A stretch of 64,000 bases of DNA from Streptomyces coeruleorubidus (lineage in GTDB: Bacteria > Actinomycetota > Actinomycetes > Streptomycetales > Streptomycetaceae): assembly GCF_008705135.1 (NCBI RefSeq), contig NZ_CP023694.1, positions 5,251,001 to 5,315,000 of the forward strand. The letters run 5' to 3'. Each line of letters begins with the position of its first letter. The stretch's first letter is position 1. This document shows positions 33,780 to 42,758 of the stretch, one piece after another. The notes beneath the pieces were generated by a model that was given only the letters and a program-made list of their open reading frames with translations, was not told where the DNA came from and did no database searches. Both the position numbers and the translations under genes were made by a program.

Positions 33780-34931
33780 ATGACTCCTACGACGGAGACC
33801 ATGGTCGGAATCGGCGGCGCCGCGGAGAGCACCGACATGGTGCTCAACATCGGGCCGCAGCACCCGTCCACGCACGGCGTGCTGCGGCTGAAGCTCGTGC
33901 TGGACGGCGAGCGCATCACGCACGCGGAGCCCGTGATCGGCTACATGCACCGCGGCGCGGAGAAGCTGTTCGAGGCGCGCGACTACCGCCAGATCATCAT
34001 GCTCGCCAACCGCCACGACTGGCTGTCGGCCTTCTCCAACGAGCTGGGCGTGGTCCTCGCCGTGGAGCGGATGCTCGGCATGGAGGTCCCCGAACGCGCG
34101 GTGTGGCTGCGCACGCTGCTCGCCGAGCTGAACCGGGTGCTCAACCACCTGATGTTCCTCGGCTCGTACCCGCTGGAGCTCGGCGGGATCACGCCGATCT
34201 TCTACGCCTTCCGGGAGCGCGAGGAGCTCCAGCACGTCATGGAGGAGGTCTCCGGCGGGCGGATGCACTACATGTTCAACCGCGTGGGCGGCCTCAAGGA
34301 GGACCTGCCGGCCGGGTGGACCACGCGCGCGCGTGCCGCCGTCGCCGACGTGCGTTCCCGGATGGACCGGTTCGACGACCTGGTGCTCGGCAACGAGATC
34401 TTCCGGGGCCGCACCCGGGGCGTCGGCACGCTCGCCCCGGAGGCGGTGCACGCCTACGGCGTCAGCGGGCCGATCGGCCGCGCCTCGGGCGTCGACTTCG
34501 ACCTGCGCCGGGACGAGCCGTACCTCGCCTACGGCGAGCTGGGGGACGTCCTGAAGGTGGTGACCCGGCAGGAGGGCGACTGCCTGGCCCGCTTCGAGTG
34601 CCTCCTGGAGCAGACGCACAACGCGCTGGACCTGGCCGACGCCTGTCTCGACCGGCTCGCCGAGCTGCCGCCCGGGCCGGTCAACCAGCGGCTCCCGAAG
34701 GTCCTGAAGGCACCCGAGGGCCACACCTACGCCTGGACCGAGAACCCGCTCGGCATCAACGGCTACTACCTGGTCAGCAAGGGCGAGAAGACGCCGTACC
34801 GGCTGAAGCTGCGCTCGGCCTCGTACAACAACATCCAGGTGCTGACGGAGCTGCTGCCGGGGACGCTGGTCGCGGACATGGTGGCGATCCTGGGGTCGAT
34901 GTTCTTCGTCGTGGGCGACATCGACAAGTAG
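33780..34931 (+). CDS. nuoD2: NADH-quinone oxidoreductase subunit D, orphan copy
   Basis: The 383-aa protein is the 49-kDa complex I subunit: NIGPQHPSTHGVLRLKL near the start, EPVIGYMHRGAEKLFE, RHDWLS, and the C-terminal GDIDK. It is shorter than a full NuoD (about 440 aa), lacking part of the N-terminus. No other nuo genes are nearby, so this is the second, stand-alone copy that Streptomyces carry. ATG 33780 follows TAGGAGAG. It faces a MidA/NDUFAF7-type methyltransferase (gap 27 bp), a family that methylates the mitochondrial homologue of this subunit. Confidence 0.9.
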   Translation: MTPTTETMVGIGGAAESTDMVLNIGPQHPSTHGVLRLKLVLDGERITHAEPVIGYMHRGAEKLFEARDYRQIIMLANRHDWLSAFSNELGVVLAVERMLGMEVPERAVWLRTLLAELNRVLNHLMFLGSYPLELGGITPIFYAFREREELQHVMEEVSGGRMHYMFNRVGGLKEDLPAGWTTRARAAVADVRSRMDRFDDLVLGNEIFRGRTRGVGTLAPEAVHAYGVSGPIGRASGVDFDLRRDEPYLAYGELGDVLKVVTRQEGDCLARFECLLEQTHNALDLADACLDRLAELPPGPVNQRLPKVLKAPEGHTYAWTENPLGINGYYLVSKGEKTPYRLKLRSASYNNIQVLTELLPGTLVADMVAILGSMFFVVGDIDK

Positions 34932-34958
34932 TGGCCAGGAGCGGGTCCCCGATGCGTC

Positions 34959-35963
34959 CTAGAACGGGTCCCCGATCCCGACCGGCTGCACCAGCCACCC
35001 GAAGTCGCCCAGCCCGCCCGCCGCGGTGAGCTCGGCGGCCTCTCCGGCGCTCGCGAGGGCGCGTACGTAGGCGGCGGGGTCGGTGGAGGCCAGCGTGAGC
35101 GGGGGGCGTGCGCCCGTCACGCCCAGGGCGCGCAGCGCCTCGCGCTGCGGGAGCAGGCGCCCGCCGGGCAGCGCGCACGCGTCGAGCGCGACATGCGCCG
35201 TGATGTCGCACGAGCCGTCCGGCACGGCCGCCGTCTCGCGGCCCTCCCGGAAACCGGTCAGCGTCCCGAACGGCGGCCGGGTGTCCGCCGTGTGCGCGTA
35301 GTCCACGGCGACGGCGAGCCCCCGGTCGAGCGTGGCGACCGCCGAGGCCCAGGCCTCGTCCCGGGGCAGGCCGATCTCGGCCCGCAGCCCCGCCTCGCCG
35401 GACAGCGGCCACCACCGCGCCAGCCACCCCGCCTGCTCCCCGTCGACCGGCTCCCCGAGCCGCTCGGTCCCGTCCTCCCGGACCAGCACCCGCCGCGCCA
35501 CGCCCGCGGCGTCCACCTCCGCGACCTCCACCGGTACGTTGTCCAGCCACTCGTTGGCGAACAGCAGCCCGGTGACGCCCTGCGGCGGCTCGGCCGGCCA
35601 CTCGATCCGGTGATCGAGCCCCTCGGGCCGCTCGGCGACTTCGACGGCGTACGCGCGCGTGCGGGCCGCCACGTCGGCCGGGAGCGCGGCGAGCACCCCG
35701 CCGGCCAGCTCGCCGCGCCCGGCCGCCATGTCGACGAAGTCCAGCGTCGCGGGCCGCCCCAGCGCCTCGTCGACCCGGCACAGCAGCCCCGCCACGGCCC
35801 CTGCGAACAGCGGCGACGCGTGCACGGACGTACGGAAGTGCCCGGCCGGCCCCTCGGCCCGGCGATAGAAGCCGCCCGGCCCGTACAGGGCCTCCCGAGC
35901 CGCCGCACGCCACCCTCGCCACTCGTGTCCCTGGTGTCCCTCGCCCCTCGTCACTGCTGTCAC
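34959..35963 (-). CDS. MidA/NDUFAF7-type SAM-dependent methyltransferase
   Basis: The 334-aa protein has the DUF185 layout: an N-terminal FYRRAEGPAGHFRTSVHASPLF segment, a SAM-binding stretch FVDMAAGRGELAGGVL, the NEWLDNVPVEV motif and VDYAH later. NDUFAF7/MidA symmetrically dimethylates an arginine of NDUFS2, the NuoD homologue, during complex I assembly. Encoded convergently with nuoD2, it is a good candidate for modifying that protein; this is inference. Start GTG 35963 has a weak ribosome site. Confidence 0.85.
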   Translation of the reverse strand: MTAVTRGEGHQGHEWRGWRAAAREALYGPGGFYRRAEGPAGHFRTSVHASPLFAGAVAGLLCRVDEALGRPATLDFVDMAAGRGELAGGVLAALPADVAARTRAYAVEVAERPEGLDHRIEWPAEPPQGVTGLLFANEWLDNVPVEVAEVDAAGVARRVLVREDGTERLGEPVDGEQAGWLARWWPLSGEAGLRAEIGLPRDEAWASAVATLDRGLAVAVDYAHTADTRPPFGTLTGFREGRETAAVPDGSCDITAHVALDACALPGGRLLPQREALRALGVTGARPPLTLASTDPAAYVRALASAGEAAELTAAGGLGDFGWLVQPVGIGDPF

Positions 35964-36081
35964 GGGGCCAGGCTAAGCGGACACAACGAACGCAACTCCA
36001 CCTTGCGGAGTACACGCGCCCGGTGCGGATCGGTCCTCCGGTTGACCCCTGCACCTATCCCGCTTCCCTACGCTGGGTTAC

Positions 36082-37272
36082 GTGCAGCGCCTTTATGACT
36101 TCCTCCGCAGGCACCCGATGTGGGTCGACGGCTCCTGGGCCGTGGTCCTCCTCGGGATTTCCGTGGTCGGCGGAGCGTCGGGCGGGTTCGGTCCCCCGGC
36201 CGTCGCCGTTCCGCTCGCGCTGCTGCTGTGCCTGGTGGTCGCGCTGCGCCGCCGCATGCCGGAGAAGATGCTGCTGCTCGCGACCGCGGTCGGTGTGGCG
36301 CAGCTGATCACCGACGTCGAGATGGGCCCCCACGACTTCGCCATGCTGGTGATCGTCTACACGGTCGCCGCGGAGGGCGCGCGCTGGGCCTCCCGCTTCG
36401 CCCTGGCCGCCGGCCTGTGCGCGGCCCCCGTGGCCCACCTGCGCTGGCCGAGCGACCAGACGAACGTCGCGGGCAACATCGCCCTGACGGTCTTCATGAC
36501 CGTGCCCTTCGCCCTCGCCTGGGTGCTCGGCGACTCCATCCGCACCCGCCGCGCCTACTTCGCGCAGCTGGAGGAGCGGGCCGCCCGCCTGGAGCGGGAG
36601 CGCGAGGCACAGTCCAAGGTCGCCGTCGCCGCCGAACGCGCCCGCATCGCCCGCGAGCTGCACGACGTCGTCGCGCACAACGTCTCGGTGATGGTGGTGC
36701 AGGCCGACGGCGCCGCCTACGTCCTCGACGCCGCGCCCGACCAGGCGAAGAAGGCCCTGGAGACCATCTCCTCCACCGGCCGCCAGGCCCTCGCCGAGAT
36801 GCGCCGCCTGCTCGGCGTGCTGCGCACCGGGGAGCACGAGGAGGCCGGGGAGTACGTGCCGCAGCCCGACGTCCAGCAGATCGAGGACCTCGTCGAGCAG
36901 TGCCGCGGGCACGGACTGCCCGTCGACTTCAAGGTGGAGGGCACCCCCCGCCCGCTGCCCAGCGGCGTCGAACTCACCGCCTACCGCATCGTGCAGGAGG
37001 CGCTCACCAACACCCGCAAGCACGGCGGGCCCAACGCGGGCGCGAGCGTGCGCCTGGTGTACTTCGACGACGGCCTCGGCCTGCTCGTCGAGGACGACGG
37101 CAAGGGCGCCCCGCACGAGCTGTACGAGGAGGGCGGGTTCGACGGCCAGGGCCACGGCCTGATCGGCATGCGGGAACGGGTCGGCATGGTCGGCGGCACC
37201 CTGGACGCCGGCCCGCGCCCGGGCGGAGGATTCCGCATCAGTGCCCTGCTGCCGCTCAAACCCGCCAACTGA
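36082..37272 (+). CDS. sensor histidine kinase, NarL/DesK type
   Basis: The 396-aa kinase has about five N-terminal transmembrane helices (residues 18-150), a short coiled coil, a HisKA_3 dimerisation domain with the phospho-acceptor in RELHDVVAHNVSVM (about H194), and a HATPase_c domain ending GHGLIGMRERVGMVGGTL. There is no large extracellular sensor domain, so it probably senses a membrane-associated signal. It is followed by its response regulator 54 bp downstream. Confidence 0.93.
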   Translation: MQRLYDFLRRHPMWVDGSWAVVLLGISVVGGASGGFGPPAVAVPLALLLCLVVALRRRMPEKMLLLATAVGVAQLITDVEMGPHDFAMLVIVYTVAAEGARWASRFALAAGLCAAPVAHLRWPSDQTNVAGNIALTVFMTVPFALAWVLGDSIRTRRAYFAQLEERAARLEREREAQSKVAVAAERARIARELHDVVAHNVSVMVVQADGAAYVLDAAPDQAKKALETISSTGRQALAEMRRLLGVLRTGEHEEAGEYVPQPDVQQIEDLVEQCRGHGLPVDFKVEGTPRPLPSGVELTAYRIVQEALTNTRKHGGPNAGASVRLVYFDDGLGLLVEDDGKGAPHELYEEGGFDGQGHGLIGMRERVGMVGGTLDAGPRPGGGFRISALLPLKPAN

Positions 37273-37326
37273 CCTCGGCGCACGCCCCTCGCCGACACCT
37301 GCAAAAGAGACATGGAAGAGGCCCCG

Positions 37327-37995
37327 ATGACGATCCGCGTGATGCTCGTCGACGACCAGGTGCTGCTGCGCACCGGTTTCCGGATGGTGCTGGCCGCCCA
37401 GCCGGACATGGATGTCGTGGCGGAGGCGGGCGACGGGGTCGAGGCCCTCCAGGAACTGCGCTCGACCGAGGTCGACGTGGTGCTGATGGACGTCCGCATG
37501 CCGAAGCTCGACGGTGTGGAGGCGACCCGCCGGATCTGCGCGGACACCGACCCGCCGAAGGTGCTCATCCTGACCACCTTCGACCTCGACGAGTACGCCT
37601 TCTCCGGGCTGAAGGCGGGCGCCTCCGGCTTCATGCTCAAGGACGTGCCGCCCGGGGAGCTCCTCGCCGCGATCCGCGCCGTGCACAGCGGTGACGCGGT
37701 CGTCGCGCCCTCCACCACCCGGCGGCTCCTGGACCGCTTCGCGCCGATGCTGCCGGGCACCAAGCAGCCCCAGCACAAGGAGCTGGAGCGGCTCACCGAG
37801 CGCGAGCGGGAGGTCATGGTGCTGGTCGCGCAGGGCCTGTCCAACGGCGAGATCGCGGCCCGGCTGGTGCTGTCGGAGGCGACCGTGAAGACGCACGTGG
37901 GCCGCATCCTCACCAAGCTGGGGCTCCGGGACCGGGTGCAGGTGGTGGTGCTGGCCTACGAGACGGGACTGGTGCGGGCCGGCGGGCACGGCTGA
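37327..37995 (+). CDS. response regulator, NarL/LuxR type
   Basis: The 222-aa regulator has an N-terminal receiver (VMLVDDQVLLRTGFRMVL; phospho-acceptor about D55 in VVLMDVRMP; Lys in FMLKD) and a C-terminal LuxR HTH (LTEREREVMVLVAQGLSNGEIA). I start at ATG 37327 after GAAGAGG; ATG 37312 is an in-frame alternative. It forms a two-component pair with the upstream kinase. Its targets are not evident. Confidence 0.93.
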   Translation: MTIRVMLVDDQVLLRTGFRMVLAAQPDMDVVAEAGDGVEALQELRSTEVDVVLMDVRMPKLDGVEATRRICADTDPPKVLILTTFDLDEYAFSGLKAGASGFMLKDVPPGELLAAIRAVHSGDAVVAPSTTRRLLDRFAPMLPGTKQPQHKELERLTEREREVMVLVAQGLSNGEIAARLVLSEATVKTHVGRILTKLGLRDRVQVVVLAYETGLVRAGGHG

Positions 37996-38014
37996 GCCGT
38001 CCGCCAGGGGGCTG

Positions 38015-39121
38015 CTATCTGAGGATCCCCTCCAGGAACTCGCTGCCGAGCCGGGCCACCGCCGTCACGTCCAGCTGGTGCAGGACGTAGCGCCCGCGGC
38101 GCCGGGTGGTGACCAGGCCCGCCTTCTTCAGCACGGCCAGATGGCGGGATATCTCCGGGGCCGTCATGCCGTGCACCTGCGCCAGCTCGCCTGTGGTGTA
38201 CGCGCTGCGGGCCAGATAGCGGCACATGCGCATGCGCACGGGATGGGACAGGGCGGTCATGCGCAGGGCCAGCTGCTCCAGCGTGGGCGGGGCGGCGAGC
38301 CCCGGGGAGCCGACCGGGTAGTGCAGCACCGGCTGCCAGCCGTACCGGTACAGGACCATGAGGTGCGGCCAGCCCAGGCTCGTCGGGACGAGCAGCAGGC
38401 CGTTGTCACCCGTGGCCGTGCGGCCGTCGCCCAGCTTGTCGACCTTGATGTCGGCGGCGGCCTCGTCGAGCGTCACCGCGGGGGACACCGCGGCGAGCGC
38501 CTCGGCCAGGCCCCGGTGTCTGAGGAGGTCCGTCTTGTGGCGGGCGTCCGCCGCGAGCTGGTGACGCAGCCGGGACCAGGCCTCCGCGAAGAACGCCTCG
38601 TCGCAGTCCTGGAGGAACTGCCGCAGCCAGGCCCGGATCCTGGGCGGGTCGGCCAGCAGCCGCTCGCCGAACCGAAGCTGCTGCGGCCCGCGCGCGGCGG
38701 CCAGGTCCAGAGACCGGCGGCGCACCTCGGGGTCGGACAGCGCGGTGGGCCCGCACGAGCCGTATCCGACGGCACAGGTGAACTCCAGTGCCGCGTCGAC
38801 GAACTGTTCGTCCGTCAGCTTGTCCAGCAGGTCCAGTTCCTCGGCGAGGGTGGTGCACGGCAGTGTGCCCTGGCCCGGGAGGCCGGCGTACGGCAGGAAC
38901 AGGTCCGAGAACGTCGTCCGCCACAGGAAGTCGGCCTCGCACATCCGGTCGGCCAGGTGCGGGTCGAGCCGGGCGGTCACGCCCGTCACCCAGCCCTGAA
39001 GGCCCGGGTGGTGCCCCGGCTCGGACAGCGCGTGCAGTGCCATGCCCAGCTCGGCCAGGGGCGAGGGCACGACGGCGACCTGCTCCGGCCGCAGCCCCGT
39101 GATGTCGATGTGCACGCTCAT
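38015..39121 (-). CDS. ArsR-family regulator with N-terminal DUF5937-like domain
   Basis: The 368-aa protein has a long N-terminal domain (about residues 1-270) of the type seen in Streptomyces ArsR-like regulators, and a C-terminal winged HTH (LSHPVRMRMCRYLARSAYTT, then HGMTAPEISRHLAVLKKAGLVTT). No metal-binding cysteine motif is obvious, so the ligand is unknown. ATG 39121 gives MSVHIDITG. A perfect 12-bp palindrome lies 35 bp upstream and is the likely autoregulatory operator. Confidence 0.85.
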   Translation of the reverse strand: MSVHIDITGLRPEQVAVVPSPLAELGMALHALSEPGHHPGLQGWVTGVTARLDPHLADRMCEADFLWRTTFSDLFLPYAGLPGQGTLPCTTLAEELDLLDKLTDEQFVDAALEFTCAVGYGSCGPTALSDPEVRRRSLDLAAARGPQQLRFGERLLADPPRIRAWLRQFLQDCDEAFFAEAWSRLRHQLAADARHKTDLLRHRGLAEALAAVSPAVTLDEAAADIKVDKLGDGRTATGDNGLLLVPTSLGWPHLMVLYRYGWQPVLHYPVGSPGLAAPPTLEQLALRMTALSHPVRMRMCRYLARSAYTTGELAQVHGMTAPEISRHLAVLKKAGLVTTRRRGRYVLHQLDVTAVARLGSEFLEGILR

Positions 39122-39155
39122 GCCCTCATGGTGCACCCCGCCACTGACAACGCCC

Positions 39156-39184
39156 CGTCGATTGACGGGCCTCGTCAATCGACG
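39156..39184. promoter_or_regulatory. perfect 12+12 bp palindromic operator
   Basis: CGTCGATTGACG and CGTCAATCGACG flank a GGCCT centre. It sits between the divergent ArsR-type gene (start 39121) and the small gene at 39280, and includes a TTGACG -35-like word. The perfect symmetry and position fit binding by the ArsR-type dimer. Confidence 0.75.
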
Positions 39185-39279
39185 CGACGCCGCATCCGGC
39201 GCGGGCGCACTGTGGGACCACCGGGGCAGCCGCGGAGCCTTCGGACCTCCATCACCCCGTCCCGCAGAGGCGATCCACC

Positions 39280-39483
39280 ATGAGCATCACGCAGCAGCAC
39301 CTCCTCGACACCTACCGCGCCCGCCGGCTCGGCGAGCCCGCCCCGCCCGCACCCGGCGCGCACGACTGGCAGGTCGTACGCGAGTGGCGCGACGAACGGC
39401 AGTTCCGGGCGGTCATGGCGGGCCGGCCGGCCCGCCACCGGTTCCGGGACGCCCTGAACCGGTGGCGGCGGCGCTCTACCTGA
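39280..39483 (+). CDS. small basic protein of unknown function, 67 aa
   Basis: I do not recognise this protein. It is basic and helix-prone (HLLDTYRARRLGEP, then WRDERQFRAVMAGR and DALNRWRRRST). It is divergent from the ArsR-type regulator with the palindromic operator between, so it is a likely regulated target. Its stop overlaps the end of the convergent threonine-aldolase-like gene by 8 bp. No strong ribosome site is seen before ATG 39280 (AGAGGCGATCCACC), so confidence is moderate. Confidence 0.55.
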   Translation: MSITQQHLLDTYRARRLGEPAPPAPGAHDWQVVREWRDERQFRAVMAGRPARHRFRDALNRWRRRST

Positions 39484-40678
39484 CCTCCTCCGGCAGCCGG
39501 GCCACGAACTCCGCCACCGCGGTCTTCACGTCCTCGGCGGTCCACTCCACCCCGGCGGACCGCACATGCACCTCCGTGACCGCCAGACCCGGACCGCCCC
39601 GGTCCCAGCCGGAGCCGAACAGGACGGTGCCGGTCTCCTCGGCCGTCCGCACCGCCGCCTCCGCGAGGACGCCGGCGTCGTACGGCAGCCACACCTGGAA
39701 GTCGTGGGTGTGCGGCACCTCCGGGTGCACGCGCACCCACGGCACCCCGGCCGCCGCGAAGCCCTCGCGCAGGGCGGCGGCCACCACGCGCGCGTGGGCG
39801 ACGTACTCCGGCAGCCGGGGCAGCTCCCGCTCCAGTCCGACCAGCGCGGACAGGACTGTCGGGAACTGCTGGAAGACCTCGCCGCCGTAGCGGTGCCGCC
39901 AGGCCTTCGCCTCCTCCACCAGCTCCCTGGGCCCGGCCAGCGCAGCGCCGCCGAAAGCCTCCAGGGACTTGTAGAACGACACGTAGACGCTGTCGGCCAG
40001 ACCCGCGATCTCCTCCAGGGACCGGCCGAAGTGGACCGTGGATTCCCACAGGCGCGCCCCGTCGAAGTGCACCACCGCGTCCCGCTCCCGCGCGGCCGCC
40101 ACCACCTCGGTGAGCTCCTCCCAGGAGGGCAGCACGAAACCCGCGTCCCTCAGGGGCAGTTCCAGCATCAACGCCCCGAAGGGCTCCTCGAAGTCGCGTA
40201 CCTCGGCGGCGGTGGGCAGCCGCGGCTCGCTCGTCACGCGCACCGTCCGCAGGCGCCCGACCTCGCTGAACGCGTTCCGCTCGTGCACCTCGGGATGGCT
40301 GAGCGCGTGCAGGGCGACGGTCGGGTCGCCCGTGCGGCCCGCCCAGCAGCGAAGCGCCACCTGCTGGGCCATCGTCCCCGTCGGGAAGAACGCGGCGGCC
40401 TCGGTGCCGAGCAGTCCGGCGACCTTCGCCTCCAGCGCCTCGACGACGCCGTCGCCGTAGAGGTCGGACAGCTCGTCCAGGTCGTACAGGCCCTCCGCCC
40501 CGTCCAGCTCCGCCAGCCGCTCCCGGAGCGTCTTGTGGAAGCCGAAGCGCGCGAACACCCGCCGTGCGCCCCGGTGGGCGGCCAGCCGCCGCTCCCGGAG
40601 CCGTGACCTCCGGTCCTCGTCCGCCAGTTGCCCGGTCGCCTGCTCGTCCCGTTCCGCCTGTTCCGCCGTGTCACTCAT
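39476..40678 (-). CDS. threonine-aldolase / beta-eliminating lyase family PLP enzyme
   Basis: The 400-aa protein matches the low-specificity L-threonine aldolase fold: FFPTGTMAQQVALRCW near the cofactor, HFDGARLWES, and the PLP lysine in SFYKSLEAFGGAAL. It would cleave threonine or a beta-hydroxy amino acid to glycine and an aldehyde. An N-terminal charged stretch of about 40 residues precedes the fold. ATG 40678 is used; the frame is open to 40855 without family sequence. Confidence 0.88.
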   Translation of the reverse strand: MSDTAEQAERDEQATGQLADEDRRSRLRERRLAAHRGARRVFARFGFHKTLRERLAELDGAEGLYDLDELSDLYGDGVVEALEAKVAGLLGTEAAAFFPTGTMAQQVALRCWAGRTGDPTVALHALSHPEVHERNAFSEVGRLRTVRVTSEPRLPTAAEVRDFEEPFGALMLELPLRDAGFVLPSWEELTEVVAAARERDAVVHFDGARLWESTVHFGRSLEEIAGLADSVYVSFYKSLEAFGGAALAGPRELVEEAKAWRHRYGGEVFQQFPTVLSALVGLERELPRLPEYVAHARVVAAALREGFAAAGVPWVRVHPEVPHTHDFQVWLPYDAGVLAEAAVRTAEETGTVLFGSGWDRGGPGLAVTEVHVRSAGVEWTAEDVKTAVAEFVARLPEEVR

Positions 40679-40839
40679 GGCCCGGATCATCCCGCGCGCG
40701 GGTGCGGGCGGACACCCGGTTTTTCCCTGCCTGAACGCACACCCTGTGGACAACCGAACGTCCCTCGAACCGATCGCGTTAACATGACGAGAAATCGTCC
40801 GGTACCCGGAGCGGACTGGAACGGGAAGGCCGCCGTCGA

Positions 40840-41766
40840 GTGAACACAACCCCACAGCCAGACCCCAAGGACCGCCCCGCGCGGCTCACCGTCGGCGTCG
40901 TCGGCGCCGGTCGCGTGGGACCCGCACTGGCCGCGTCCCTCCAGCTCGCCGGGCACCGCCCGGTCGCCGTCTCGGCGGTCTCCGAGGTCTCCCGGCGCCG
41001 CGCCGCGCAACTGCTGCCCGACGTGCCGGTGATGCCGCCCGCCGAGGTCCTCCAGCGGTCCGAGCTGGTCCTGCTGACCGTTCCGGACGACGCCCTGCCC
41101 GAGTTGGTCGCGGGCCTCGCCGACACCGGGTCCGTACGGCCGGGACAGCTTCTCGTGCACACCTCCGGGCGGTACGGCGCGCGGGTGCTCGACCCCGCCC
41201 TGCGCGCGGGCGCCCTGCCGCTGGCCCTGCACCCCGCGATGACCTTCACCGGCACGCCCGTGGACGTCCAGCGGCTGGCCGGCTGCTCCTTCGGCGTCAC
41301 CGCGCCCGAGGAACTGCGGATGGCCGCCGAGGCCCTGGTCATCGAGATGGGCGGCGAGCCGGAGTGGATCGCCGAGGAGAACCGGCCGCTCTACCACGCG
41401 GCCCTCGCCCTCGGCGCCAACCACCTGGTCACCCTGGTCGCCCAGTCCCTGGAACTGCTGCGCACGGCCGGTGTCGCGGCCCCCGACCGGATGCTCGGCC
41501 CGCTGCTCGGCGCGGCCCTGGACAACGCCCTGCGCTCCGGCGACGCGGCCCTCACCGGCCCGGTCGCGCGCGGGGACGCGGGCACGGTCGCCGCGCACGT
41601 CACCGAGCTGCGCCGGCACGCCCCGCAGGCCGTCGCCGGCTACCTGGCGATGGCCCGCGCGACCGCCGACCGGGCCCTGGCCCACGGCCTGCTCAAGCCG
41701 GAGCTCGCCGAGGACCTCCTCGGGGTACTCGCCCACGGGACCGACGGCACCGAAGGGGACGCCTGA
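40840..41766 (+). CDS. Rossmann-like DUF2520 oxidoreductase
   Basis: The 308-aa protein has a Rossmann nucleotide site VGVVGAGRVGPALAASL, then VLLTVPDDALPELV and a C-terminal DUF2520 helical domain, as in NADP-dependent 6PGDH/ketopantoate-reductase-like proteins. It is the first gene of the pantothenate/NAD/CoA operon; its stop overlaps the panC start. A ketopantoate reductase-like (PanE) role has been suggested by its position but is not proven. GTG 40840 is the start. Confidence 0.85.
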   Translation: MNTTPQPDPKDRPARLTVGVVGAGRVGPALAASLQLAGHRPVAVSAVSEVSRRRAAQLLPDVPVMPPAEVLQRSELVLLTVPDDALPELVAGLADTGSVRPGQLLVHTSGRYGARVLDPALRAGALPLALHPAMTFTGTPVDVQRLAGCSFGVTAPEELRMAAEALVIEMGGEPEWIAEENRPLYHAALALGANHLVTLVAQSLELLRTAGVAAPDRMLGPLLGAALDNALRSGDAALTGPVARGDAGTVAAHVTELRRHAPQAVAGYLAMARATADRALAHGLLKPELAEDLLGVLAHGTDGTEGDA

Positions 41767-42758
41767 TGACCACCACCCTGCTCAGCACCGCCGGTGAACT
41801 GCACGCACGCACGCGTACGGGCCGTCGCGCCGTGGTGATGACCATGGGCGCGCTGCACGAGGGCCACGCCACGCTGATCCGCACCGCGCGAACCATCGCC
41901 GGGCCGGACGGCGAGGTCGTCGTCACCGTCTTCGTCAATCCGCTCCAGTTCGGCGCGGGCGAGGACCTCGACCGCTACCCGCGCACCCTGGACGCCGACG
42001 TGAAGCTGGCCGGGGAGTCGGGCGCGGACGTCGTGTTCGCCCCGGCCGTCGACGAGGTCTACCCCGGCGGCGAGCCCCAGGTCCGCATCACCGCTGGCCC
42101 CATGGGCGAGCGGCTGGAGGGCGCCTCCCGCCCGGGCCACTTCGACGGCATGCTCACGGTCGTCGCCAAGCTGCTCCACCTCACCCGCCCCGACGTCGCC
42201 CTGTACGGCCAGAAGGACGCCCAGCAGCTCGCCCTGATCCGCCGCATGGCGCGGGATCTGAACTTCGGCGTGGAGATCGTCGGCGTGCCCACCGTCCGCG
42301 AGGAGGACGGCCTGGCCCTGTCCAGCCGCAACCGCTACCTCTCGCCCGCCGAGCGGCGCACCGCCCTCGCGCTGTCCGGTGCGCTGTTCGCGGGCCAGGA
42401 CCGGCACGCCGCGCAGGAGGCGCTGCGCGCCCGGGCCCGCGAAGTGCCCGCCACACGCGCGCGTGCCGAGGCCCTCAGCGCCATAGGGGAGTCCCGTGCG
42501 GCAGCGGACGCGCACGCCGTCGCGACGGCCGTCCCGGGCAGCCCGGCCGCCGTCCGCGCGGCCGCCCGCCAGGTCCTCGACGAGGCCGCCCGCCTCGACC
42601 CGCCGCTCGTGCTGGACTACCTCGCCCTGGTCGACCCGTCCGACTTCACCGAGATCGGGGACGACTTCACCGGCGAGGCGGTCCTCGCCGTCGCCGCCCG
42701 GGTCGGGACGACCCGGCTGATCGACAACGTTCCCCTCACCTTCGGAGCCGCCTCGTGA
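41766..42758 (+). CDS. panC: pantothenate synthetase
   Basis: PanC ligates pantoate and beta-alanine with ATP. The 330-aa protein has MTMGALHEGHATLIR (HIGH-like motif), FVNPLQFGAGEDLDRYPR, and VALYGQKDAQQLALI, with LSSRNRYLSPAER closing the catalytic part. ATG 41766 overlaps the DUF2520 stop. About 40 extra residues between positions 205 and 250 resemble those of other Streptomyces PanC. It overlaps nadB by 4 bp. Confidence 0.95.
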   Translation: MTTTLLSTAGELHARTRTGRRAVVMTMGALHEGHATLIRTARTIAGPDGEVVVTVFVNPLQFGAGEDLDRYPRTLDADVKLAGESGADVVFAPAVDEVYPGGEPQVRITAGPMGERLEGASRPGHFDGMLTVVAKLLHLTRPDVALYGQKDAQQLALIRRMARDLNFGVEIVGVPTVREEDGLALSSRNRYLSPAERRTALALSGALFAGQDRHAAQEALRARAREVPATRARAEALSAIGESRAAADAHAVATAVPGSPAAVRAAARQVLDEAARLDPPLVLDYLALVDPSDFTEIGDDFTGEAVLAVAARVGTTRLIDNVPLTFGAAS

